NCBI RefSeq assembly: GCF_002240355.1
Contig: NZ_CP016353.1
Span: 4,751,001-4,815,000 of the forward strand
DNA from: Prauserella marina
GTDB lineage: Bacteria > Actinomycetota > Actinomycetes > Mycobacteriales > Pseudonocardiaceae
Direction of reading: 5' to 3'
DNA: 64,000 bases
Position 1 is the stretch's first letter. Each line of letters begins with the position of its first letter. This document shows, piece by piece, positions 27,340 to 39,400 of this stretch. The translations under genes were made by a program, and so were the position numbers. The notes below the pieces were generated by a model. The model worked only from the letters and a program-made list of their open reading frames with translations. It did no database searches and was not told where the DNA came from.

Positions 27340-27384
27340 ATCGAATCTCGATAACAACGATAAACGATATTATCGAGATTCGAT
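27340..27384. promoter_or_regulatory. Two symmetric palindromic operators before the DUF2975/XRE pair
   Basis: ATCGAATCTCGATAA (27340-27354) is repeated as the exact inverse TTATCGAGATTCGAT (27370-27384), spaced by 15 bases. Each arm contains its own palindrome ATCGA-nnn-TCGAT, and an ACGATAAACGAT lies between them. This is a very AT-rich island just before the gene and probably binds the XRE protein cooperatively. Confidence 0.75.
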
Positions 27385-27401
27385 ATGCGCAACCGCGCGC
27401 G

Positions 27402-30400
27402 CTAACCGTGCCGGTCGAGCGATTCGGCCAGCACCGCCACCGTTCTACCCTCGAACACCTGCCTCGGGGTCAGCTCGATTCCCCACTCCTTCGCGGCGTT
27501 GACCAGCCGCACGGCGAGCATGCTGTCGCCACCGAGTTCGAAGAAGTCGTCGTCGGCGCCGACCGTGTCCAGTTCGAGCACCTGAGCGACGACCTCACAC
27601 AACCGTCGCTCCCCTTCGGTGCGCGGCGCCCTGCCGGTGACGAGCGACGAGAAGTCCGGCTCCGGCAGCGCGGCCACGTCCAGTTTGTTGTTGACCGTGT
27701 AGGGAAGCGCGTCGACGGCGACGACGACCGAGGGAACCGCGTGCGGCGGAAGGACTTCGGCCAGTCTCGCCCGCAGTGGCCCCGGATCGGCGACGACGGC
27801 GTAGGCGACGAGCCTGCGGACCCCGCCCGCTTCGTGCGCGATCACCGCCGCCGCGCGCACGCCCCGCTCGGCCCGCAACGCCGTCTCGACCTCACCGAGT
27901 TCGACCCGGAATCCCCTGATCTTGACCTGATCGTCGGTTCTGCCGAGGTAATCGAGTAGTCCCTCGTGCGTCCAGCGCACCAGATCGCCCGTGCGGTACA
28001 TGATTCCGCCTCCGAAGGGATCGGCGACGAACCGGGACGCCGTCCTCGCGGGATCGCCGTGGTATCCACGGGCGACACCGCCGCCCGCGAGGTACAACTC
28101 GCCTGGCACGCCCGGCGGGACCAGCCGCAAGCGCTGGTCGAGAACGTAGGCACGCGCGCCACGCACCGGCCTGCCGATGACCGGCCGCTCCGATTCCGCG
28201 ACCGGCGCGATCGTGGAGTCCACTGTGGCCTCGGTCGGACCGTAGAGGTTCACCGCCTCGACACCGGGAAGTTCCCGCATCCGCCGCCATTGCGGTTCAG
28301 GGATGGCTTCGCCGCCGACCCCGATGGTCAGCAGCGCCGCCGCGCCGCCGCCTTCCATGAGCCCGTTGTCCATGAGGGCGGCGAACACGCTGGGCGCGAC
28401 CTCTATGAAGTCGATGCGGGCCGCCCTCAGTTCCCGTGCCATCGCGGCGGGATCGCGGCGCAGCTCCTCGTCGAGCACGTGCACGGCGTGTCCCCCGTAC
28501 AGCCACAACAGCGGCTGCCACGACGCGTCGAAGGCGAACGACCAGGCGTGCGCCACCCGCAGTCTTCGTCCCCCCGCGCGCAGCACCGCCGGTTCGTGCA
28601 GATCAAGGCGGTGGCTGTGGAAGAGATTGACGATGTTGCGCTGTTCGACGACGACGCCCTTCGGGGTTCCCGTCGACCCCGACGTGTAGATCAGGTAGGC
28701 CGCGTCCGTTTCGCTCAGCGGGCCTCCCCTTTCCTTGTCGCCGACCGGCTTCGGTACCTGCTCTTCGGGTGGATTCAGTACCGTCAGCAGGGTTTCGGTG
28801 TCGATCGTGACCGATGGCGCGGCGTCGGCGATCATGAACCGGATCCGCTCGGCCGGGTATCCAGGGTCGACGGGCAGGAACGCGGCGCCGAGCCGGTGCA
28901 CGCCGAGCACGGCGGCCACGAATTCGGGGACGCGGTCGAGCACGAGCGCCACGATGTCCCCTCGGCGAACCCCGCTATCGAGCAGCCACCTCGCGAGCCG
29001 GTCCGCCGCGAGGTCCAGTTCCGCGAACGACCACCGCTTTCCGTTGCCGGTCAGCGCGATCGCCTCCGGCCGGGTGCTCACCTGTTCGGCGAACAGGTCC
29101 GTCAGTGTCTGCCCTGCCGACTCGGGTGCCTCCCTGCTCAGCCACGAGGTCACCGCGGCGTGCTCGTCATCGGTCAGCAGCGCGATCGATGCGGCGGGGC
29201 GGCGCGGGCCGGAGACGACGGACCGCAGCACGTCTTCCAGTCCGCGCGCGGTGCGCTCGATACGGGTGCGGGCGAACACGTCCGGCCGGTACTCCAGGAC
29301 AACGCGGAAACGTTGCCCAGGGTAGACGGCGACGGTGAGCGGATAGTGCGTCGCGGAGCGGCCACCCGCGCGCCACACGTCGAGTCCCGCCGCCCGTGCC
29401 TCGGCCCGCACCTCGTCGGCCGCGACGGGAAAGTTCTCGAAGACCAGCAGCGTGTCAAAGAACGCGCCAGGACCCGCTTCCCGCTGAATATCGGAAAGCC
29501 CGACGTGATCGTGATCGAGCAACGCCGACTGTCGTGTCCACAAGCGACGGATCTCGTCGGCGATCGTTCCCGGCCCTCCCGTGCTCACGCGCACTGGAAG
29601 CGTGTTGATGAAAAGCCCTGGAACCGATTCGGCGCCTGGCAGCTCGGGAGGACGGCCCGAAACGGTGGTACCGAAAACGACGTCGCAGCGGCCCGTCGAG
29701 GCACCGATGACGACGCCGAGCGCGTATTGCACCAGCGTGTTGATCGTGACGCCCAGCTCTTTCGCCGTCGCCGCGAGCTGATCGACCAGTTCCGACGGGA
29801 GGTCGAGAACCACGTCCTCGCTGTCGGCGAGCGCCGATGGCGGAGCGCTCTCGGCGAGATAGGTCGGTTCGGTGACCCCGGCCAGCGCCTTAGCGTACGC
29901 CGAGGTCGCCGCCCGGACCGATTCGGCACTTCCCTTGTCCCGCAACAGGTTCAGGAAGTCCCGGTAGCCCGGTCCTCCGCGCTCGGTATGAGTTCCCGCG
30001 TAGCGCGCGAACAGTTCCCTCGACAGCAACGGCAGCGACCAGCCGTCGAGGATGATGTGGTGATTGGTCAGCACCAGTCTGTGCTCGTCGTCGGCGAAGC
30101 GCACCAGCAGATACCGCAGCAACGGCGGCCGGTCGAGGGCGAACCGGCGCCCCCGCTGCCCCGCGAGCAGATCACCAAGAGCCGCTTCCGGATCGGGCTC
30201 GGCCGACACGTCGGCGAGCGCGAATTCCACGGCGGTGGGCTCGATTCCGAGCTGGTTCGCGGTCAGCGACACCACCTCGTCGGTGCCCTTCGGTGCCGCG
30301 AATCCCGCCCGCAGGTTGGGATGCGCTTCGACGAGGCCGGTGATCGCCTCACGGATCCGGCCGACGTCGAGCGGACCGCTGATCCCGAGCACGAGTTGCA

Positions 30401-33400
30401 TCGTGTAGACGTCGAGGCCCGAACCGTCGAATGTGGACAGGAAGTACAGGCCGCGCTGCAAGGGGGTCAGCGGAAGCGGCCCCTCGCGATCCTCCGGCTC
30501 GTTCACCGGTGCCGGTGCCGCTTCCGACGCCTCGGCGAGTGTCGCGACGGTCGGGTTGTCGAAGACCGCCTTGACGTCGACCCGCAGCCCCTTCGCCGCG
30601 GCGAGGCCGACCACGCGCATGGCCGCGATCGAGTCGCCACCCAGCGCGAACAGATTGGCGTGCCTGCCAACGGATTCCATACCGAGCACGGTGGTGAACA
30701 CGTCGTGCAACGCGTGCTCGGCATCGCCGCGCGGCGCCTCCTCGCCCGCGATCGCCGAACGGTCGGGAGCGGGCAACGCCCGCTTGTCGACCTTCCCCGT
30801 CGCGGTGAGCGGGAAGGAATCCAGCTCCACGACGAAAGCCGGAACCAGGTAATCGGGTAGCAGGGCGGCCACGTGTTCCCGCACGGCGCCGGGATCCAGC
30901 GAACCGCCGGAGCCGACGACGTAGCCGACGAGGGTGTTGCCGCCTTCGGCGAGCGGGTGCGCGGCCGCCGCCGACGCGGAGACACCGGGATGTGCGCTCA
31001 GCGCCGCCTCGACCTCGCCGAGTTCGACCCGCTGCCCTCTGATCTTGACCTGGTCGTCGGCCCTGCCAAGCAGCAGAACGTTCCCGTCGGGGGTGATGAC
31101 ACCGAGATCGCCCGTGCGGTACATCCTCGTTCCCGGTTCGGCCGCGAACGGATCGGCGACGAATCGCGCCGCGCTCTCGGCCCTCGCGTCCAGATAGCCA
31201 CGCGCGAGCCCCGTCCCGGAGAGGTACACCTCGCCTACTACGCCGTGGCGAACCGGGCGAAGCGCCGTGTCGAGCAGGTAGCAGCCGGTGTTGTCGATCG
31301 GGGTTCCGACCCCGCTTCCCGGCTTGGCCGCGAGGCAGGCAAGGCTGTCCCCGCTTGCCTCCGAACTGCCGTACAGGTTGGCGACAACGGCGCCGGGCAG
31401 CAGCGCGCTCGCGCGTTCGGCGAGCGCGTCGGCCAGCGGTTCGCCACTGCACACCCATTCCCGCACCGAGGAGAGCAGTCCCTCGTCCGCGCAGTCGAGC
31501 AGCACCGAAAGCAGACTCGGCACGAGCGTGATCCTGCGTGCCTGATACCGGTGGGCGAGTTCGGCCAGCGCGCGGTGATCGCGTACCGCGTCGTCGGCGG
31601 CGAGCACGACCCTCGCTCCGGAGAGCAAAGCCGACAGCAGCTCCGTCGTGGCGTCGACGAACGTGATCCTGCTCTTGGCGAGCACGGTATCGCCGATGTC
31701 GAGCGGCCTGGTCCGCGTCTGCCATGCCAGCCGGTTCGCGAGCCCACGCCGCGTGCCGAGCACCGCTTTCGGAGTCCCCGACGACCCCGAGGTGAACAGC
31801 ACCGAGGCCAGGTGTTCGCCGCTGACGTTCCCGAGCCGGGGTCTGCCGGTTCCTTCCGCCTCGGCGGGATCGATGACCCGCGCCCCTGATTCGGGCAGCA
31901 GGGCGCGGTGCGTCGCGGTGGCGAGAATCCACTGTGGCCGCACCGTGTTCAGCATCGAGGCGAGCCGGTGTCGTGGCTGGTCGACGTCCAGCGGGAGGTA
32001 GGCCGCGCCGCTGATGAGCACCCCCAGCAGGCCGATCACCAGTTCGGCCGTCCTCGGCAGCGCGATCCCGACCACCGAGTCCGCATCGGCTCCCTCCCGC
32101 TGGAGCAGCGCCGCGACGTCTTCGGCCGCCGTGGCGAGTTCCCGGTAGCTCCAGGTGGTGTCCCCCGCCACCAGCGCCGTCGCGTCCGGAATCCTGGCCG
32201 CCTGCTCGACGAACCACCTGCCGAGGTCGGGCGGCACGGCGACGCTGTCTCCCCGCGACACGCTCCCGCTGTGCTCGTCGTCGCCGGGATCGAAAGCGCC
32301 GAGCGCGCGTTCCGGCGTGGCCACGAATCCGGCGAGCAGCGACGACACCGTCGACAGCAACCCGGCCGCTTCCTCACCGGAAAGCAGGTCGACCCGGTAG
32401 GAGAGGCGGAGCCGGAGCCGGTCGCCGAGCGGATCGACAAGCAGCATCGCCGGATAGTGGCTGCTGTCCTCCGGTTCGACGGCTTCGATGGAAAGCCCGC
32501 TGGCGCGCTGGATGGCGGCCAGCCGATCGTCGTCGATCGGGTAGCTCTCGAACACCACGGTCGTGTCGAACAGTTCCGGCAGTCCCGCCGCCCGCTGGAT
32601 GTCGCCGAGCCCGAGATGCTGGTGCGCCACGAGATCCGCCTGCGCGGCCTGGTGGGCGCGCAGGAAACCCGGCAGCGACTCGGCCTGCCGCAGCTTCGCC
32701 CGCACCGGGACCGCGTTGATGAACAGCCCTATCATTCGCTCGACGCCGGGCACATCGGCGGGACGGCCGGACACCGTCATCCCGAACACCACGTCGTCGC
32801 GTCCGGTGAACCTGCCGAGCGTCATCGCCCACGCGGCCTGAACAAGCACGTTGAGCGTGACCCGTTCGGAGCGGGCGAGCTCCCGCAGTCCCGCCAGCAG
32901 TTCGGAGCCGACACCGCCGGTGAGGGTCACCGATTCCGCGGGGTGACCCGGTCGCGGCGAGCCGATCAGCGTGGGCTCGGTGAAGCCCTCCAGCGCGCGC
33001 CGCCAGGCCACCATCGCGGCTTCGGTGTCGCGAGTGGACAACCAGGCCAGATGATCGTGGTAACGCGCAGCGGGAGGCAGCGCCGCCGCCGACCCGCCAT
33101 CGGCGTAGACCGACAGCACCTCGCCGATCAGCAACGGCGACGACCAGCCGTCGAAGAGAATGTGCTGGGTGAACACCACGAGCCGGTACTCGGCGGGGCC
33201 CTTCTTCGCGACGAGCACCCGCATCAGCGGTGGCCGCGCCAGGTCGAACGGCTCGCGCCTCAATTCGCCGACGCGGGCCCGCAGCGCGGCCTCCTTGTCC
33301 GGCTCGGCACTGACGTCCACATCGGACCAGGGGATCTCGACGTGCTCGGCGATGACGTTGACCGGCTTGCGCAACCCTTCGCCATAGACGGCGCCGCGCA

Positions 33401-36400
33401 GATTGGGGTAGCGGTCGAACACCCGCTCCATCGACCGCTTCAGCAGCGCGGAGTCGAGCGGGCCCGCGAGATCGAGCGACAAGGTCACGGTGTAGAAATC
33501 AGGGCCGAGCGCCGACTGTACGTAAAACCCTTGCGCCAGCGGCGACAACGGCAGGATCTCGGCGAGTTCGCCGTTGCCCTCGCGGGCCCAGCGGGACCGG
33601 ACCATCGCCTCCTCGTCGGCGGTGAGTCCCGGCGTCGGTCGCGTGCTTTCCGTCGCCGGTTCGCCGGTGAGCCTGGCGGTGACACCGGCGAGCCCGCCGA
33701 GGGTGGGGTGCTCGAACACCGCCCTCGGTTCGAAAACCCAGCCCGCTTCACGCGCACGAGCCAGCAGTCTGATCGAGATGATCGAGTCACCGCCGAGCGC
33801 GAAGAAGTTGTCCTCGATCCCGGCCTTGTCGAGTTCGAGCAGTTCCGAGGTCAGCTCGCAGAGCACCTTCTCGGCGGCCGTGCGCGGCGGCACGTACCCG
33901 GCACCGTTGCCGAAACCGGGATCGGGCAGGGCGGCGACGTCGATCTTGTCGTGCACCGTCAACGGAAACTCGTCGAGTGCGACAACGGCGGCGGGCAGCA
34001 TGTAGTCGGGAAGAACGGACGCCGCCTCCGCCCGCAACGCGGCGGTGTCCAGCACGCCGTCTCCCCTGACGTAGGCGACGAGCCTGTCACCGGTCGTGGT
34101 GACGACGCACTGCCGGACGCCGTCCTGCGCGGCGAATGCGTGCTCGATCTCGCCGGGCTCGATGCGCAGTCCCCTGATCTTGACCTGGGTGTCGGTGCGG
34201 CCGTGGTACAACAGGTCGCCCTCCGCCGTCCACGTGCACACGTCGCCCGTGCGGTAGAGCCGCGCGCCCGCGGGCCCGAAGGGATCGGCGACGAACCGTT
34301 CCGCCGTGCGCCCTGAAAGCCCGAGGTAGCCATAGGCCACCCCGGCACCGCCGAGGTACAACTCGCCGCGCACGCCGATCCCGACGGGACGCAGCCATTC
34401 GTCGAGCACGTAGCAGCGCTTGCGCACATCCGGCTTGCCGATCGGGATGATCGCTCCCGCGAAGCCGGGATCGGCGGCCCACATGGTCGAGTTGACGGTC
34501 ACCTCGGTCGGCCCGTACGCGTTGACCATGCGATGCTCACCGGCCCACCGGGCGACGAGTTTCGCCGACATCGCCTCGGTGCCCACGGTGAGCGTGCAGC
34601 CGCGAGGAAGGCATCCCGGCCCTGGAAGGGAATTCACCACCGAGGGCGGGATCACCGCGTGTGTGAGCGCGGCCCGCTTCGCGAACTCCCCGAACGCCTC
34701 CCCCGCCCTCGCGTGTCCGGGGACGATCACGAGCGTTCCGCCGGAGAACAGCGTGTGCGACAGTTCCGCGAACGTGACGTCGAAGCCGGGGGTCGCGAAC
34801 TGGCCGCAGCGGCAGCCGTCCAGCGGCCCCACGGCGCGCTCGAACGTCGCGACAAGGCTGGCCAGCCCCGAGTTCGGCACGACAACGCCCTTGGGCTTGC
34901 CCGTCGATCCCGACGTGAAGATGGTGTAGGCGGGATCGGCAGCGCGGGTCAGCGACTCGGTCGCCAGCGGCTCGGCGCTGGCGGCGGCCCGCTCCGCCGC
35001 CACCGCCGGGTCGTCCACCGTGAGCACGGGGGCGCCGGATGCCTTGTCCGCGAAGGCATTTGTGGTGAGGACCAGCCTCGCCGAGGCGGTCCGGAGAATG
35101 TGCGCGATCCGCGCGGCGGGGTAGCCCGGGTCGACGGGAACGTACACGGCGCCCAGCGCCGCGATCGCCAGCATGCCGGTCCACACCTCGGCCGAGCGGG
35201 GCAGCAGCACGACGACGTTGTCACCGGAGCGTACGCCCCGTGCGGCCATGACCCGCGCGAGTTTTCTCGCCCTCGCGGCGAGTCGCGCGTAATCGGTCCG
35301 CTCGACACCATCCACGATGGCCTCACGGTCGGGTACCCGTTCGGCGTGCGCGAGGAAGAGCCGCCACAGCGTGGTGTCAGGTACGGAATCCGCGCTCCCG
35401 GCCGTATCGGAGCTGGCGGCGCTGCTGTTGAATTCCTCGACCACTTTGGCGTGCTCCGCTTCGCCGAGCACGGGAACGGAACTGAGCCTCGCCGATGGAT
35501 CCGCGAGTACTCCGGTGAGCAACAGGGTCAGCGCGTCGAGCAACCACTCCACGGTGCGTTCGTCGAAGAGCGCGGTGGCGTAGGAGGCCGCGACCGTCAG
35601 CCGCTCGTCCCACTCCGTGAAGTCCAGTGCGAGGTCGTACTTGGCGACCGCGTAGTCGGGCCGTTGCCTGCGAACCCGCAGTCCCGGAAATTCCGGCGTC
35701 CGCTCCGAGCGGCGGTTGTGGGCGACCGAAACCTGGAACAGGGGGTGTCTTGCCAGCGACCTGCGCGGGTTGAGCAGTTCCACCACGCGTTCGAAGGGCA
35801 GGTCGCGCCAGGCGAAGGCTTCGGCGTCGGCGGCCCGCACCCTGCCGAGTAGTTCGGCGAAACTGGGATCGCCCGACACGTCCGTGCGCAGCACGACGGT
35901 GTTGACGAAAAGGCCGACGAGTTCGTCGAGCGCGGCGTCCTCTCTTCCGGAAACCGGGGCTCCGAGCGGAATGTCCGTACCGGCACCCACGGCGCGCAAC
36001 AGCGCGGCGACGGCGGCCCGCACCACCATGAACGGGGTCGCGTCGTGCTGCCGCGCCACCTCGGTGATCCGGCGAGCCAGCGCGGGCGGCAACTCGCGCT
36101 CCACGATGGCGCCCTCATGACCGGCGTGAGGCGGGCGCGGTCTGTCCGTGGGGAGCGGGATCTCCTCAGGCAGATCGGCAAGCGTTCGTGTCCAGAACCG
36201 TTCGGCCTCGGCGACGGGCTGCTCCCACTGCCATTCCGCGTAGTCCGAATAGCTCACCGGAAGCGGTTCGAAAGAGGGCGAGGTACCCGCGATCCGTGCC
36301 AGGTAAGCGGTCGCGAGGTCGCGAAGCAGCGGCGTGACCGACAGTTCGTCGGCGGCGTGATGGTGCAGCAACAACAAAAGGCTGTACTCGGGCCCGGCTT

Positions 36401-39400
36401 CGTGGTGCAGGGTGACCCGCAGCGGCGGTTCCTGGTCGATCGCGAACCGGTGGTGCAGATCAGCGGTCGTCACGGGACCGCGAAGATCCACGACAGGCGC
36501 CGCGCTCTCCGAGGGAAGAACCCGTTGCCCCGGCACCCCTCCGGTGTCGGCGAGCAGCGTACGCAACGGCTCGTGCCGGGCGACGAGATCGGCAAGCGCC
36601 GCACGCAACGCGCCGACGTCCGGCTCCCCGGTGATCCGCAACAGCAACGGGATGTTGTAGTTCGAGGCAGGCCCTTCCAGCCGGTACAGGAACCACAACC
36701 GTTGCTGGGCAGGCGAAAGCGGCGCGTCTCCTTCGCGAGCGCGACGCACCAGCGGTGCCCCGGCGGTCTCCTCACGGGCGGCAAGCCGCTCCGCGAGTTC
36801 GGCCACGGTCGGCGCCGCGAACACGTCGGTGACCGAAGCCGATGGGAAACCGGAGGCCCGCAACGTCGCGACGAGGCGTACCGCGAGCAGCGAATGCCCG
36901 CCGAGACCGAAGAAGCCGCTGTGCGCTCCGACCTCCCGTGCGCCGGTCAGCTCGGCGAACAGTCCGGCAAGCCACCGTTCGGTCTGAGTGCGAGGCGCGA
37001 CGGGGGCTCGCACGTCGTCCAGGTTTGGCCCCGGGTTCACGACGCGGGTCACGCCTGAGCCGTGCATGCGCAGGGCCGGATCGGCGACGACGGCCCTGAG
37101 CAGCGTCAGCCAGCGCTCGATCAGCGAGGCGATCCGCTCCCCTTCGAAAAGGTCGGTGCGGTACTCGACCGCTCCGGCCAGCGCCGCTCCTCCATCGCGC
37201 TCGCTGAGGTTGACCGTCAGCTCGAATTTCGCCGTTCCCGTGCTGACGAGCCGTTGCCGCACGGAACACGACCCGAACTCCTCGGTCGAGCCCAGCGGAG
37301 CGTGGTAGGCGAACAGCGCCTGGAACAGCGGATGTCTCGCGGTCGATCGCGCGGGGTTGAGCTGCTCGACAAGACGCTGGAACGGCAGATCCTGGTTGTC
37401 GAAAGCGGCGAGATCAGCAGCGCGAGCGCGCCCGACGAGTTCGGTGAACGTCGGCGAACCCGAGGTGTCGACCCTCAGCACCACCGAGTTGACGAAGAAC
37501 CCGACGAGGTCGTCCAGCGCCGTGTCGGCCCGTCCGGCCACCGGGGTACCGAGCACGATGTCGGAACCGGCGCCCCAATCGTCGAGCAGCGCCGCGAAAG
37601 CCGCGTGCAGCACCATGAACAGCGAGGCGTCGGTGTCCTCCGCGATGCGCCGCAGGCCGTGCACCAGCTCGGCAGGCAGGTCGAATTCGAGGGTCGCGCC
37701 TTCGGTGCCAGCCACCTCCGGATATGGCCGGTCGGTGGGAAGCGCCAGCTCGGGCGCACCGGCCAGAGTCTCGCTCCAGAACGCGAGTTGCCTGCTCGCG
37801 AGCGCGCTCGGCTGCTCGCTCTGGCCGAGCAAGGTGCGCTGCCAGCGCGCGAAGTCGGCGTAGGTGGCCCGCAACGGTACCCACTCGGGCGCCTCGCCGC
37901 GCTCGCGCGCCGCGTAAGCGAAGGCGAGGTCGTCGACGAGTGGCCGCAACGACCATTCGTCGCCCGCGATGTGATGCAGTACCAGGAACAGCACGTGCTC
38001 ACCGGTTTCGGTGACGCGAAACAGCCTTGTCCACAGTGGAATCTCGGTGGAAAGGTCGAATTCGTGCCGGACCGCGTCCGTGGTGACCTCGGCCAGTTCG
38101 GCTTCGGCGATGTCCTCGGCCGATGGCGCGAGACCGGTGAGGGCGCTCAGGGCACACACGCGCTGCGACGGCTCGCCGGGTGCGGTGTCGTCCACGACCG
38201 ACCTGAGTACGTCGTGCCGCGCGACGAGATCGCCGAGCGCCGCTCGCAGCGCGTCGATGTCGAGTGGTCCGCGCAGCCGCAGTTCGAGCGGGATGTTGTA
38301 GGCGGGTCCCGTTCCCGACAGCTGCCGGAGGAACCAGAGCTGGCGTTGCCCGAAGGACAACGGCTCCGGGCCATCGGAGGTGCCGCTGACGATTCGGGGC
38401 CGGTCGTCGGCTGCCACGAGTCGCGTGGCGACCAGCGCTGGGGTGGGCGCGTCGAAAAGGTCGCGTACGGCGAGCCGGGACCCCAGCCGCTCTCGCACCA
38501 GAACGGAAAGCCGTACGGCCAGTAGCGAATGACCGCCGAGCGAGAAGAAATCGGTGTCCGGCCCGACGTCGTCGGCGCCGAGCAGTTCGGCGAACAACTC
38601 GCACAGCACGCGTTCGGTCTCGGTAGCCGGTTCCCGTGCGGGACCGGGGGCCCCGCTCGCCGTCCACACCGGAGGCAGCTGTTTCCGGTCGGTTTTTCCG
38701 TTGGGGGTCAACGGGAACTCGGCGAGTACGACGAACGCGGAGGGCACCATGTAGTCCGGCAGCACGGCGGCGATGCGCGCTCCGACGTCCTCGGTGTCCA
38801 GCCCCGGATCGGCGACCAGATAGGCCACGAGCCTCATGTCGCCCTCGGCGAACTCACTCGCAACGACGACGGCCTGTTCGACTCGCTCGTCGGCGCTCAG
38901 CGCCGCCTCGATCTCGCCCAGTTCGATGCGGAAACCCCGTACCTTGACCTGGTGATCGGTACGGCCCAGCACGATGAGCGCGCCGTCGGCCCACCTGGCG
39001 AGATCACCGGTGCGGTACATCGTGGTGCCGGATTCGCCGAACGGATCAGCGACGAAGCGCTGCGCGGTCAGCCCCTTCCTGCGGTGGTAGCCGAGCGCGA
39101 CCCCGGTACCCGCGAGATACAGTTCGCCCGCCATGCCGTCAGGCACCGGACGCAGCGCGTCGTCGAGCACGTAGGCGCGGGTGTTGGCGATGGGCGTTCC
39201 CACCGGAGGGCTCGCCTCGTCGGCGAGGTGCCGGCTCGCCGACCAGATCGTCGTCTCCGTCGGGCCGTACACATTGGATACCTCGGCGCCCGCCGCCCGC
39301 ATGGCGGCCACCAGTTCCCCTGGTACGGCTTCACCACCGGCCAGAGCCCGCAGTCCGGCAAGGGAATCGGGAGCCAGCTCCACCATTCCCCGCCACAGCG

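Noticed and set aside
27966-30860. A 964-residue open frame opposite the NRPS
   Set aside because: Antisense shadow of high-GC coding sequence; Arg/Gly/Asp-rich with no recognisable domain.
31908-34316. An 802-residue open frame opposite the NRPS
   Set aside because: Same reason: shadow of the real gene on the minus strand.
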